Shown here: positions 23,492 to 32,088 of the stretch, piece by piece
Numbering within the stretch: position 1 is the stretch's first letter
How the letters are laid out: every line of letters begins with the position of its first letter
NCBI GenBank assembly: GCA_963643165.1
Contig: CAVIJD010000022.1
Span: 1 to 36,457 of the forward strand
DNA: 36,457 nt
Direction of reading: 5' to 3'
Source of the DNA: F23-D06 sp963643165
GTDB taxonomy: Bacteria; Bacteroidota; Bacteroidia; Bacteroidales; WCHB1-69
Program-made: the position numbers and the translations under genes
Notes under the pieces: model-generated
Database searches by the model: none
Told to the model about the DNA's origin: nothing
Seen by the model: only the letters and a program-made list of their open reading frames with translations

Positions 23492-24199
23492 ATGAAAAAA
23501 TTATTCGCCCTGATTGTCGCCCTGGCCGCCGTCGCCACACAGGCTCAGACTCTTCAACTCTATTATAACGCCCAGGAACTGAACAACAACGACACCCTCT
23601 ATCGTAATGTTCAGATCGATGCGACCGACGAGTTCTTCATCGAATACGCCAACCTCACCGACGATGACATCTATGTGCAGGTGGAACGCACCGACCTCAC
23701 CTCCATACCGGACGAGGAGAACACATTCTGCGTTGGTGGAGCCTGCTATCTCGGCACACAGTCGCGCACGTTCTTTGTGCCCGTCGGCGCCCACATCACC
23801 CACAGCGACTCTATCGTGTTCCACGCCAACTACTCCACCCCGTCAAACGGACAGGCCCTGAAGAAGTTCAGCTTCATCAACACCGACAACAACGAAGCCG
23901 TGTCTTTCTTTGTCTCCTACTATACGGGCACAGGCATTGCACAGAACGACACGCGCATCCAGGTGCAGGCCCATCCCAATCCCGCCCAAAACCGCGTCAC
24001 GGTGAAATATACGGCCACGGACAACGCGGACTGCCACATTGTAATCAAAGACCTGGTAGGGCGCGAAGTATTCCGCTGTGCCGCCGGCAATGAGGGCTCT
24101 GTTTCCATAGACCTTTCCGACATCACGCCCGGCATCTACCTCTACGGCATCGAACAGGACGGCAAAATGGGCACCGCCAAGAAACTGGTGGTCAAATAA
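23492..24199 (+). CDS. Secreted protein with T9SS type A sorting domain
   Basis: 235 residues. Signal peptide MKKLFALIVALAAVATQAQ (1-19). Residues about 20-150 are a beta-rich domain not recognised as an enzyme, with one possible disulfide pair (CVGGAC). The last about 80 residues (from VQAHPNPAQNRVTV to LVVK) are a Por-secretion/T9SS type A domain. It is an extracellular or surface-anchored protein of unknown function. Its own promoter overlaps the preceding terminator. The TTG start of the DUF4271 gene lies 9 bp after its stop. Confidence 0.88.
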   Translation: MKKLFALIVALAAVATQAQTLQLYYNAQELNNNDTLYRNVQIDATDEFFIEYANLTDDDIYVQVERTDLTSIPDEENTFCVGGACYLGTQSRTFFVPVGAHITHSDSIVFHANYSTPSNGQALKKFSFINTDNNEAVSFFVSYYTGTGIAQNDTRIQVQAHPNPAQNRVTVKYTATDNADCHIVIKDLVGREVFRCAAGNEGSVSIDLSDITPGIYLYGIEQDGKMGTAKKLVVK

Positions 24200-24208
24200 C
24201 CCTCCGTC

Positions 24209-24904
24209 TTGAGTTCCCTCTTCAACAGCCACGTTCTTGCCGTGCGCGAATACTGCGCGGAACTGGCCGCCAAGCCCGACAACCCGCGGATCATCCTCTT
24301 GTGCGCGTTGCTGCTCGTCTTGACCCTCGCCATGGCGCTGTTTCGCCGCAAACTGCTGGTGCTCATCCGCTCGCTCTACACTAAACGTTTCTACTCGCTT
24401 TTGGTGCGGGAGAGCAAAGTGCTGCAGGAATACATCTTTCCCGTACTGCTCGGACTTGACATGGCGGCCATATCCTACGGCATCCTGCTGATATTGGAAC
24501 ACGGCGGCTCGCGCCTGCTGGAAGTCGCCGGACCCTACGGCACGTTCGGCATCCTGTTCCTCGCACTGCTGCTGCTATACTTGTTCCAAATGCTGGCAAA
24601 CCGCATCTACGCGGCGCTTTTCGACCATTCCAAAGAGCTGCAGGCACTGAACATCTACAAGTTCATCTTCGCCACCAATGCCGGCCTGCTCCTGTTCCCG
24701 TTCCTGTTTGTCTGCGGCTGCCTCGGCACCATCACCGTAATGTACGGATACCTCGCCGTACTTGCCGTGCTGGTCATACTTTTCCTGTACCGGCTGTTGA
24801 AAATAAATCCCCGGGGGATAAATTTGTTCCACTTTTTTCTCTACTTTTGCACGCTTGAAATCTTACCGAATTTAGTATTCGCTAAATTACTCGCAACATA
24901 CTGA
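24209..24904 (+). CDS. DUF4271 membrane protein
   Basis: 231 residues, TTG start at 24209. About six transmembrane helices (about 28-44, 70-92, 107-128, 145-165, 172-193, 205-228). The gene order DUF4271, hemD, rnpA, yidD is characteristic of Bacteroidetes and supports the family call. Function unknown; a role in the cell envelope is plausible. The -7 box for hemD lies inside its 3' end. Confidence 0.78.
   Translation: MSSLFNSHVLAVREYCAELAAKPDNPRIILLCALLLVLTLAMALFRRKLLVLIRSLYTKRFYSLLVRESKVLQEYIFPVLLGLDMAAISYGILLILEHGGSRLLEVAGPYGTFGILFLALLLLYLFQMLANRIYAALFDHSKELQALNIYKFIFATNAGLLLFPFLFVCGCLGTITVMYGYLAVLAVLVILFLYRLLKINPRGINLFHFFLYFCTLEILPNLVFAKLLATY
24842..24849 (+). promoter_or_regulatory. -7 box of hemD-rnpA-yidD inside the DUF4271 gene
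   Basis: TACTTTTG followed by CACGC lies within the last 20 codons of the DUF4271 gene, 113 bases before the hemD ATG. A TTTG is present but only 15 bases upstream, so the -33 box is uncertain. Confidence 0.55.
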
Positions 24905-24954
24905 CAGTCAAAAAGATATTAAGGTGTACTTCCTATAAAGAAACAGAGTGAAAA

Positions 24955-25719
24955 ATGAAAATAAAGAGCATACTGATATCCCAAAATGAGCCTGCCGACT
25001 TCGAGAAATCGCCATACGCCGAACTCAAGCGCAAATACAGCATCAACATCGACTTTTACAAATTCTTCAAGTTGGAGAGCATCTCCACGCTGGAGTTCCG
25101 GCAGTCGAAGATCAACATTTTAGAGCATCAGGCCATCATCTTTTCCAGCAAGAACACGATTGACCATTTCTTCACGCTCTGCAAGGAGATGCGGATAGAG
25201 ATGCCCGAGTCAACCAAATATTTCTGCCAGACCGAAGCGGTGGCTTTCTACCTTCAGAAATACATACAGTACCGCAAGCGCAAGATTTTCTCCCCGAAAG
25301 AGAACACTCCGGCCAGTTTCAACGAGATCCTGCTGAAGAACAAGGCCTTGAACATGCTCATCCCGTGCGGTCCCGACGGCCCACTGCAGTCACTGCTCGA
25401 CTATATGGACGCGCACGCCATCAAGCACCACGAGGCTTTGGTGTTCAAGACCACCCCGGCAGACCTTGCCCACAACATAGACATCACCAAATACGACATG
25501 ATTGTGATGTTCAGCCCCAACGGTGTCAAGTCGCTGCAGTCGAACTACCCCGACTTCCAGCAGGGCGACATAGCCTTTGCCGCCCTCGGCTCATCGGTAG
25601 TCTCCGCGCTGGAGGCCGCTGGATGGACCACACAGGTAGTCGCCCCCACCAAAGAGTTCCCGTCCATCACAGACGCACTGGATGCTTTCCTGAAAGAGTA
25701 TGCGACCCGCAGGAGATAA
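24955..25719 (+). CDS. hemD: Uroporphyrinogen-III synthase family protein
   Basis: 254 residues with the two-lobed HemD fold: IIFSSKNTIDHFF (first lobe) and DMIVMFSPNGVKSLQSNY followed by ALGSSVVSALEAAGW (second lobe, typical C-terminal signature). HemD cyclises hydroxymethylbilane. No other heme gene is in the window, so whether it works in tetrapyrrole synthesis or has another role cannot be told here. The last 20 bp overlap rnpA. Confidence 0.85.
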   Translation: MKIKSILISQNEPADFEKSPYAELKRKYSINIDFYKFFKLESISTLEFRQSKINILEHQAIIFSSKNTIDHFFTLCKEMRIEMPESTKYFCQTEAVAFYLQKYIQYRKRKIFSPKENTPASFNEILLKNKALNMLIPCGPDGPLQSLLDYMDAHAIKHHEALVFKTTPADLAHNIDITKYDMIVMFSPNGVKSLQSNYPDFQQGDIAFAALGSSVVSALEAAGWTTQVVAPTKEFPSITDALDAFLKEYATRRR

Positions 25720-26101
25720 GTCCGGCTTCCCGAAACGGGAACACCTGAAGTCGTCGCTTCAGATACAGCGTGTTCTCAGCGGCAAGAAGGCAGTCTTTGT
25801 CTATCCCATAAAATGCTATTACTCGCAAGATGCCGACGAGGGCCAAGCCGGCGGCGCCCTTTGCCGTCTCGCGCTCATCGTGCCCAAACGCCGTTTTGCC
25901 AGGTCGGTACACCGCAACCGCATCAAGCGACTCATGCGCGAGGCCTACCGCCTCAACAAGCACCTGCTCGCAGGCAACGCCGTCCCTTTGCAGATGTGCT
26001 GGATCTATGTCGGCTCCAGTTTGCCTGACTTTGCCACCATACAGCAGTCGGCCGTTGACCTCCTGAACAAACTGAACACGCTTCACGCGCAACAGCTATG
26101 A
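25700..26101 (+). CDS. rnpA: Ribonuclease P protein component
   Basis: 133 residues. It carries the RNase P protein signature ARSVHRNRIKRLMREAYR (basic RNA-binding helix) and the LIVPKRRF strand; it assists the RNA subunit in 5' processing of tRNAs. Overlaps hemD by 20 bp and yidD by 4 bp (ATGA). In many bacteria rnpA sits beside rpmH; here, as in Bacteroidetes, it is linked to hemD and yidD. Confidence 0.95.
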   Translation: MRPAGDKSGFPKREHLKSSLQIQRVLSGKKAVFVYPIKCYYSQDADEGQAGGALCRLALIVPKRRFARSVHRNRIKRLMREAYRLNKHLLAGNAVPLQMCWIYVGSSLPDFATIQQSAVDLLNKLNTLHAQQL

Positions 26102-26340
26102 AGAAAGTGTTGCGTTGCCTTTCAAAAGGGTTGGCGACCGTCATGATCGCCCTCATCAAACTCTATCAGTACACCCTCTCCCCCCTCATCGGCAAGTCGT
26201 GCCGTTACACGCCCACCTGTTCAGTCTATGGACTTGAGGCGATACGCAAATACGGGCCTTTCAAAGGAGGGTGGCTCACCCTTAAGCGAGTGCTCTCCTG
26301 CAATCCGTGGGGAGGGAGCGGTTACGACCCCGTACCATAA
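26098..26340 (+). CDS. yidD: Membrane protein insertion efficiency factor YidD
   Basis: 80 residues, the usual size. Signature LYQYTLSPLIGKSCRYTPTC (about 22-41), and KRVLSCNPWGGSGYDPVP at the C-terminus. It helps YidC insert inner-membrane proteins and is widely linked to rnpA. Start overlaps the rnpA stop. Confidence 0.95.
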   Translation: MKKVLRCLSKGLATVMIALIKLYQYTLSPLIGKSCRYTPTCSVYGLEAIRKYGPFKGGWLTLKRVLSCNPWGGSGYDPVP

Positions 26341-26354
26341 AAATCAGCGGGGCG

Positions 26355-26386
26355 TTTTGAGCATTACGTTTAATTACTTATATTTG
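26355..26386 (+). promoter_or_regulatory. Full Bacteroidetes promoter of pheT
   Basis: TTTTG at 26355-26359 (-33), 19-base spacer, TATATTTG at 26379-26386 (-7), then CAAC. It is 64 bases before the ATG and probably drives pheT-ribF and possibly topA onward. Confidence 0.75.
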
Positions 26387-26449
26387 CAACTTCATTTTAA
26401 AGTGAAAGGTATAGTATAATAACTTATTGGCAATAAATAAATTACACCT

Positions 26450-28918
26450 ATGAAAATCTCTTATAAGTGGCTGAAGGACCTGCTCTCTTTCGATGTTTCC
26501 GCCGATGAAGTGAGCCGTTGTCTGACCAACTGCGGTCTTGAAGTTGAAGGAGTCGAAACATTTGACACCATACGCGGTGGGCTCAGGGGGCTGGTCATCG
26601 GCGAAGTGCTGACTTGCGAGCCGCATCCCAACTCCGACCATTTGCACGTCACCACCGTGAACATCGGGCAAGGCGAGCCGTTGCATGTCGTTTGTGGCGC
26701 CGCCAACGTTGCAGCAGGCCAGAAAGTGGTTGTCGCCACCATCGGCACCACCTTGTACAACGGCGACGAGTCGTTCACCATCAAGAAGTCGAAGTTGCGG
26801 GGCGAGCCTTCAGAGGGCATGATCTGCGCTGAGGACGAGATCGGGCTCGGCGCCTCGCACGACGGCATCATGGTGCTGGACCCGGCAGCCGTTCCGGGCA
26901 CGCCGGCAGCCGAGTACTTCAATGTCGAGTCGGACACCATATTCGAGATCGGGCTCACGCCCAACCGGTGTGACGCCATCTGCCACACCGGCGTGGCCAT
27001 CGACCTGTACGCCGCGTTGGTACAGGCCGGGCATAACTGCTCGCCGCTCATCCTGCCCACGGCTCCCGAGGTGAAGTCCATCGCGAACGTGCGCTTCAGC
27101 ATCGACGTCACGGTTGAGAACACGAAAGACTGTCCGCGCTACTCCTGGATGGTCCTCGACAACGTGACCGTCGGCGAGTCGCCCCTGTGGCTTCAGAACC
27201 GGCTGCGCGCGTTGGGCATCCGTCCCATCAACAACGTCGTGGACATCACCCAATATATCATGCTCGAACTGGGGCAGCCCATGCACGCCTTTGACGCTGA
27301 CAAGATCCAAGGCAACAGAGTCATCGTCAAGAACCTGCCCGAGGGCACGCCGTTCGTCACCCTTGACGGCAACGAACTGAAGCTCAACGCGGCAGACCTT
27401 ATGATCTGCAACGAGAAAGAGGGCATGTGCATCGCCGGCGTATATGGCGGGCTCAACTCCGGCATCACGGGCAAGACCACCCGCGTATTCCTCGAGAGCG
27501 CCTATTTCAACCCCGTGTCCATACGCAGGACGTCCAAACGGCATGGCTTGAAGACCGACGCCTCATTCCGTTACGAGCGCGGCTGCAACCCCGACATCAC
27601 CGTATATGCCCTCAAGCGCGCCGCCGACCTCATGGTCAAGTTTGCCGGCGCGGTGCCCATCTCCGACATCACCGACAATTACCCCTACAAGATAGAACCC
27701 GCCCAGATCACGCTCACTTACGACCAGATCAACAAAGTGGCCGGGCAAGAGATTGAACGGCAGACTGTCACCAAGATCCTCTCCATGCTCGGCATGGAGA
27801 TCCAGAACACCGGCGGCGACCGTCTGCTGGTGCGGGTGCCGTTGAGCAAAGCCGACGTCACGCGTCCCATCGACCTGATAGAAGAAATACTGCGCATTTA
27901 CGGCTACAACCGCATCGGCATCTCCGACATCCTGTCGTACAAGATGCCGACCGGCCAAGACACCGTCAACGCCCACGCCCTGCGGCTCACCATGTCCACC
28001 TATCTGGCCGACAACGGCTTTTTTGAAGTCATGAACAACTCGCTCACCAAGTCGGAATACGCGGCGCAGTTCGGCTTCATCGACGAGACGCAGACCATCA
28101 AGCTGCTGAACCCGCTCAGCAATGAGTTGAACGTCATGCGGCAGAGCCTGCTGTTCGGCGGCATGGAGAACGTCGTGCGAAACATCAACAACAAGAACGC
28201 CAACCTCCGCCTGTTCGAGTTCGGGAAAACCTATTGGCTTGACACGACGGCCGCCCACGAAGAGGATGTGACCGTGCGCTACCGCGAGAAAGACGGGTTC
28301 GTGATGTTTGTGACCGGCAAAGACAGCGAGGACTCCTGGAACCACAAAGCCGCCGACCTCGACCTTTTCTATCTCCGCAACATGACCGAGAACCTCCTGT
28401 CGAAAGTCAACTTCCCGACCGACAAGCTGACGCTCACCACCGAGGGAGAGCCGAGAATGTTCTCCGACTTTGTGTCGTACCGTTACGAAAACGAAGAGAT
28501 CGCCGTGGCCGGGCAACTGTCGGCGGCGGTGCTGAAATATTTCGACCTCAAGAAACCCGTCTGTTATGCCGAGTTCAACCTTGCCGCCATCAAAAGAGTC
28601 GTGACCGGACAAACCATACAATACAAAGGCATCAACGTCTATCCTGCTGTCAAGAGAGACCTTGCGTTAGTGGTGGACCGCGACGTGACCTTCGAGACCT
28701 TGAAGCACATCGGGCTGAAATATGGGTCCAAACTGGTGAAACGGATTTCGCTGTTTGACGTCTTTGAGGGCGAGAAGATCGGCGAGGGCAAAAAGTCGTA
28801 CGCGCTGAACTTTGTCTTGCAGAACCCTGACAAGACCTTGACGGAAGAGGAGATCAGCAAGTTGATGAAGAAACTCATTGCCGCCTACGAACGTGAGGCC
28901 GGCGCCATTTTGCGGTAG
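26450..28918 (+). CDS. pheT: Phenylalanine-tRNA ligase beta subunit
   Basis: 822 residues, normal length. N-terminal tRNA-binding OB-like domain (about 40-155, LVIGEVLTCEPHPNSDHLHV), B3/B4 editing domain (about 215-390), B5 domain (about 405-475), class II core-like domain (about 490-690), and C-terminal FDX-ACB anticodon-binding domain (about 728-821, YPAVKRDLALVVDRDVTFE). It pairs with PheS, which is encoded elsewhere. Likely first gene of a transcript continuing into the ribF-like gene (18-bp gap). Confidence 0.97.
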   Translation: MKISYKWLKDLLSFDVSADEVSRCLTNCGLEVEGVETFDTIRGGLRGLVIGEVLTCEPHPNSDHLHVTTVNIGQGEPLHVVCGAANVAAGQKVVVATIGTTLYNGDESFTIKKSKLRGEPSEGMICAEDEIGLGASHDGIMVLDPAAVPGTPAAEYFNVESDTIFEIGLTPNRCDAICHTGVAIDLYAALVQAGHNCSPLILPTAPEVKSIANVRFSIDVTVENTKDCPRYSWMVLDNVTVGESPLWLQNRLRALGIRPINNVVDITQYIMLELGQPMHAFDADKIQGNRVIVKNLPEGTPFVTLDGNELKLNAADLMICNEKEGMCIAGVYGGLNSGITGKTTRVFLESAYFNPVSIRRTSKRHGLKTDASFRYERGCNPDITVYALKRAADLMVKFAGAVPISDITDNYPYKIEPAQITLTYDQINKVAGQEIERQTVTKILSMLGMEIQNTGGDRLLVRVPLSKADVTRPIDLIEEILRIYGYNRIGISDILSYKMPTGQDTVNAHALRLTMSTYLADNGFFEVMNNSLTKSEYAAQFGFIDETQTIKLLNPLSNELNVMRQSLLFGGMENVVRNINNKNANLRLFEFGKTYWLDTTAAHEEDVTVRYREKDGFVMFVTGKDSEDSWNHKAADLDLFYLRNMTENLLSKVNFPTDKLTLTTEGEPRMFSDFVSYRYENEEIAVAGQLSAAVLKYFDLKKPVCYAEFNLAAIKRVVTGQTIQYKGINVYPAVKRDLALVVDRDVTFETLKHIGLKYGSKLVKRISLFDVFEGEKIGEGKKSYALNFVLQNPDKTLTEEEISKLMKKLIAAYEREAGAILR

Positions 28919-28936
28919 TGGGAAAACCTTTTTAGC

Positions 28937-29548
28937 ATGCTGGTTTTCAACGGATTTGAAGAGACAATAGCCTTGAAGAAACCTGTCGCAGCCGTCGGCT
29001 CCTTTGACGGGGTCCATCTGGGGCATCAGCGGCTGCTCGAATGTCTACGCGACACAGCCCGCGAGACAGGCGGGCAGAGCGTAGTGGTCACATTCCATCC
29101 GCACCCCCGGCAGGTGCTGCATCCCGGCAGCGGCTTCTTCACCATCAACACCCTCGAAGAGAACCTCCAGCGACTGGACAGTGCCGGCATCGACGCCGCC
29201 ATTGTCATCCCATTCACGCCGGCGTTCTCACAACTCTCCTATGTGGAGTTCCTGGAACAATACCTCATCGGACGGCTCCACGTTCACGCTCTCCTCATGG
29301 GACCGCGCCACACGATGGGACATGGCGGAAGCGGACATTTTCACGACATCGAAACGATATGCCGCAAACATGACATCCGGGTGGTTGAGATCCCCGAATA
29401 CCAAACCAAAGACAACGAAGTCAGATCGTGCAAGATTCGAGAGTTCATCTCCCGACGTCAATACGACAAAGCCGACCAGTTGCTCGGCTACCATTATATC
29501 CCCAAGCCGTCTGCAGGAGAATCCAACGACAGCGCGGCGGGACTTTAA
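28937..29548 (+). CDS. FAD synthetase domain of RibF without the riboflavin-kinase domain
   Basis: 203 residues, against about 310 for bifunctional RibF. The adenylyltransferase domain is recognisable: VGSFDGVHLGHQRLL (nucleotidyl-transferase HxGH-like, about 20-34), TFHPHPRQVL, and the late SSTxIR-like motif altered to RSCKIREFI. The usual GPNHRFG motif reads GPRHTMGHGG. There is no C-terminal flavokinase domain; the frame ends with a short polar tail. It would make FAD from FMN if active, with the kinase encoded elsewhere, or be an alternative nucleotidyltransferase. Between pheT and topA. Confidence 0.8.
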   Translation: MLVFNGFEETIALKKPVAAVGSFDGVHLGHQRLLECLRDTARETGGQSVVVTFHPHPRQVLHPGSGFFTINTLEENLQRLDSAGIDAAIVIPFTPAFSQLSYVEFLEQYLIGRLHVHALLMGPRHTMGHGGSGHFHDIETICRKHDIRVVEIPEYQTKDNEVRSCKIREFISRRQYDKADQLLGYHYIPKPSAGESNDSAAGL

Positions 29549-29593
29549 ATCGTAAACAAAAAGAAACACAACATCTACATATCATAAAAAAAT

Positions 29594-32086
29594 ATGAGTA
29601 AAAACCTGATAATTGTCGAGTCTCCTGCCAAGGCCAAGACCATCCAGAAATTCATAGGCGATGACTTTGAGGTCATCTCAAGCAAAGGTCACATCCGCGA
29701 CCTGCCGCAGAAAGACCTCGGCATTGATGTCGCGAAGAAATTCGAGCCCAACTACATCGTGCTCAGCGACAAGAAAACGCTCATCAACGACATAAAGAAA
29801 AAAGCAGATGCGGCCGACACCGTATGGCTGGCGACGGATGACGACCGTGAGGGTGAAGCCATATCGTGGCATCTGTTGCAAGTTACGGGCATTGACCCGT
29901 CGAAGGTAAAGCGCATCGTGTTCCACGAGATCACGAAAGGCGCCATCTCGCAAGCGTTGGCCAATCCGCGCGAGCTGAACATAGACCTTGTAAATGCCCA
30001 GCAGGCGCGGCGCGTGTTAGACCGTCTGGTAGGGTTTGAGCTCTCGCCCGTGCTGTGGCGCAAAGTCAAGCCGCAACTTTCGGCAGGGCGCGTGCAGTCG
30101 GTAGCCGTGAAACTCATCGTGGAGCGCGAGCACGAGGTCGAGCGTTTCCAGACCTCCTCCTCGTTCCGCACCGAAGGCTTGTTCCATCCGTTGCGCGACA
30201 GCAAAGTGGAGTTGAAAGCCGAGCTCAACAAGCGGTTCAACGACCAGGAAGCCGCCGCCGAGTTTCTGAACGCCTGCAAGACCGCCGAGTTCAGGATCAG
30301 CGCCATCGAGAAGAATCCGGGCAAGAAAAGCCCTGCCCCGCCGTTCACCACCTCCACGCTGCAGCAAGAGGCGTCGCGCAAGCTCGGCTACTCCGTGAGC
30401 AAGACGATGGTAGTGGCGCAGCAACTCTACGAAGCCGGTTACATCACCTATATGAGAACCGACTCTGTAAACCTCTCAAACCTGGCACTCGCCTCGGCCA
30501 GAGACACCATCGCCAACCTTTACGGCGAAGAGTTCGTGCATACGCACAACTACATCACCAAGACCAAAGGCGCGCAAGAGGCCCACGAGGCCATCCGCCC
30601 CACCGACATCTCCCGCCAGTCGATCCCCGGCGACGTCTTCTCCAAGCATCTCTACGACCTCATCTGGAAGCGTACCATAGCCTCGCAGATGAGCGACGCC
30701 AAGATTGAAAAGACCGTCATCACCATCCCCCTCTCCAACAGGGAAGAAAAATTCATCGCCTCGGGCGAGGTCATCCTGTTTCCAGGATTCCTGAAAGTTT
30801 ACACCGAGTCGAAAGACGACGAGAGCGAAGAGGCTAAAGGCATGCTCCCGCACATGGAGTTGGACGAGCAGCTGAACTATTCCGTCATCACCGCCACCCA
30901 ACGTTTTGCACAGCCGCCCGCACGCTATACGGAGGCCAGCCTCGTGAAAAAGCTGGAAGAACTGGGCATCGGGCGTCCCTCCACTTACGCCCCCACCATC
31001 ACCACGATCCAGAAAAGAGGCTATGTGGAGAAGGCCACACGCCCCGGCAGCGAACGCCCCTACCATTGCCTCACCCTGAAGAAAGACACGCTGACCGAAG
31101 AGACCAAAAAAGAGAAATTCGGCTACGAGAAAGACAAGATCTTCCCCACCAACGTAGGCATCGTGGTTGACGACTACCTGCAGCAGAACTTCGAGAAGAT
31201 CATGGACTACGGTTTCACCGCCGACGTGGAAAAACAGTTTGACGAAATTGCCGACGGCAAAGAGGACTGGCAGGACATGATACAGCGTTTTTACGGCAAC
31301 TTCCACGAATCCATCGACCATGCCATGAACTTCTCCAAAAAGGCCAACGGCGAGCGTTTTCTGGGCTACGACCCCAAAACCAATGCCAAAGTGTTCGCCA
31401 AGTTGGGCAAATTCGGCCCCATGGTACAGATCGGCGAGGACTATGCGGACGAGAAGACGCGCTACGCCCGCCTTGCGCCCAACCAGTTCCTCGAGACCAT
31501 CACGCTGGACGAGGCCCTCGAACTGTTCAGACTGCCCCGTGACCTCGGCAAGTGGGAAGACCACGAAGTGGTTGTCGGCGCCGGGAGGTTCGGTCCCTAC
31601 ATCCGCTACAACAACGCCTTCGTCTCCATTCCCAAGGGCGAAGACCCGTTGGAAATCACTTTGGAAAGGTGCGTCGAGCTCATCCAGGCCAAAAAGCAGA
31701 AAGATGCCGACAGGGCGCCTCGGCTTTTGGGACAACTCGACGGCAAGGACATCTTCGTCACGGCGGGATGTTTCGGCCCCTACCTGAAATACGACGGCAA
31801 GAACGTCACACTTGCCAAAGGCACCGACATACAAAACCTCACCTTAGAGCAGGCCATCGAGAGTCTGCAGGGCGCGCCCAACAAAAACGTGCTCCTTGCC
31901 TTTGACGAAGACCCGCAAATAAAAGTGATGAACGGACGCTACGGCGCCTACATAACCAACGGCACCGACAACTACAAGATCCCCAAAGGACGGGTGGCCG
32001 AAAGCCTCACCTACCAAGACTGCCAGGACATCATCGCCACCACCGCCCCGACCACCAAAAAAAGAACCGTCAGAAGAAAAGCCTAA
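29594..32086 (+). CDS. topA: DNA topoisomerase I
   Basis: 830 residues. Toprim domain IIVESPAKAKTIQKF (6-20) with acidic DDDREGEAI (82-90); catalytic Tyr286 in ITYMRTDS. C-terminal part carries several topo I repeat modules (FGPMVQIG, FGPYIRYN, FGPYLKYD, YGAYITNG) in place of Cys zinc ribbons, common in Bacteroidetes. It relaxes negative supercoils. It starts 45 bp after the ribF-like gene and is followed after 2 bp by the arginase-like gene. Confidence 0.97.
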   Translation: MSKNLIIVESPAKAKTIQKFIGDDFEVISSKGHIRDLPQKDLGIDVAKKFEPNYIVLSDKKTLINDIKKKADAADTVWLATDDDREGEAISWHLLQVTGIDPSKVKRIVFHEITKGAISQALANPRELNIDLVNAQQARRVLDRLVGFELSPVLWRKVKPQLSAGRVQSVAVKLIVEREHEVERFQTSSSFRTEGLFHPLRDSKVELKAELNKRFNDQEAAAEFLNACKTAEFRISAIEKNPGKKSPAPPFTTSTLQQEASRKLGYSVSKTMVVAQQLYEAGYITYMRTDSVNLSNLALASARDTIANLYGEEFVHTHNYITKTKGAQEAHEAIRPTDISRQSIPGDVFSKHLYDLIWKRTIASQMSDAKIEKTVITIPLSNREEKFIASGEVILFPGFLKVYTESKDDESEEAKGMLPHMELDEQLNYSVITATQRFAQPPARYTEASLVKKLEELGIGRPSTYAPTITTIQKRGYVEKATRPGSERPYHCLTLKKDTLTEETKKEKFGYEKDKIFPTNVGIVVDDYLQQNFEKIMDYGFTADVEKQFDEIADGKEDWQDMIQRFYGNFHESIDHAMNFSKKANGERFLGYDPKTNAKVFAKLGKFGPMVQIGEDYADEKTRYARLAPNQFLETITLDEALELFRLPRDLGKWEDHEVVVGAGRFGPYIRYNNAFVSIPKGEDPLEITLERCVELIQAKKQKDADRAPRLLGQLDGKDIFVTAGCFGPYLKYDGKNVTLAKGTDIQNLTLEQAIESLQGAPNKNVLLAFDEDPQIKVMNGRYGAYITNGTDNYKIPKGRVAESLTYQDCQDIIATTAPTTKKRTVRRKA

Positions 32087-32088
32087 CT

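Noticed and set aside
23843..24502. 219-codon minus-strand frame
   Set aside because: Antisense to the T9SS-protein and DUF4271 genes, both supported by domain features and context.
30476..31834. 452-codon minus-strand frame
   Set aside because: Antisense to topA, which has all catalytic motifs.
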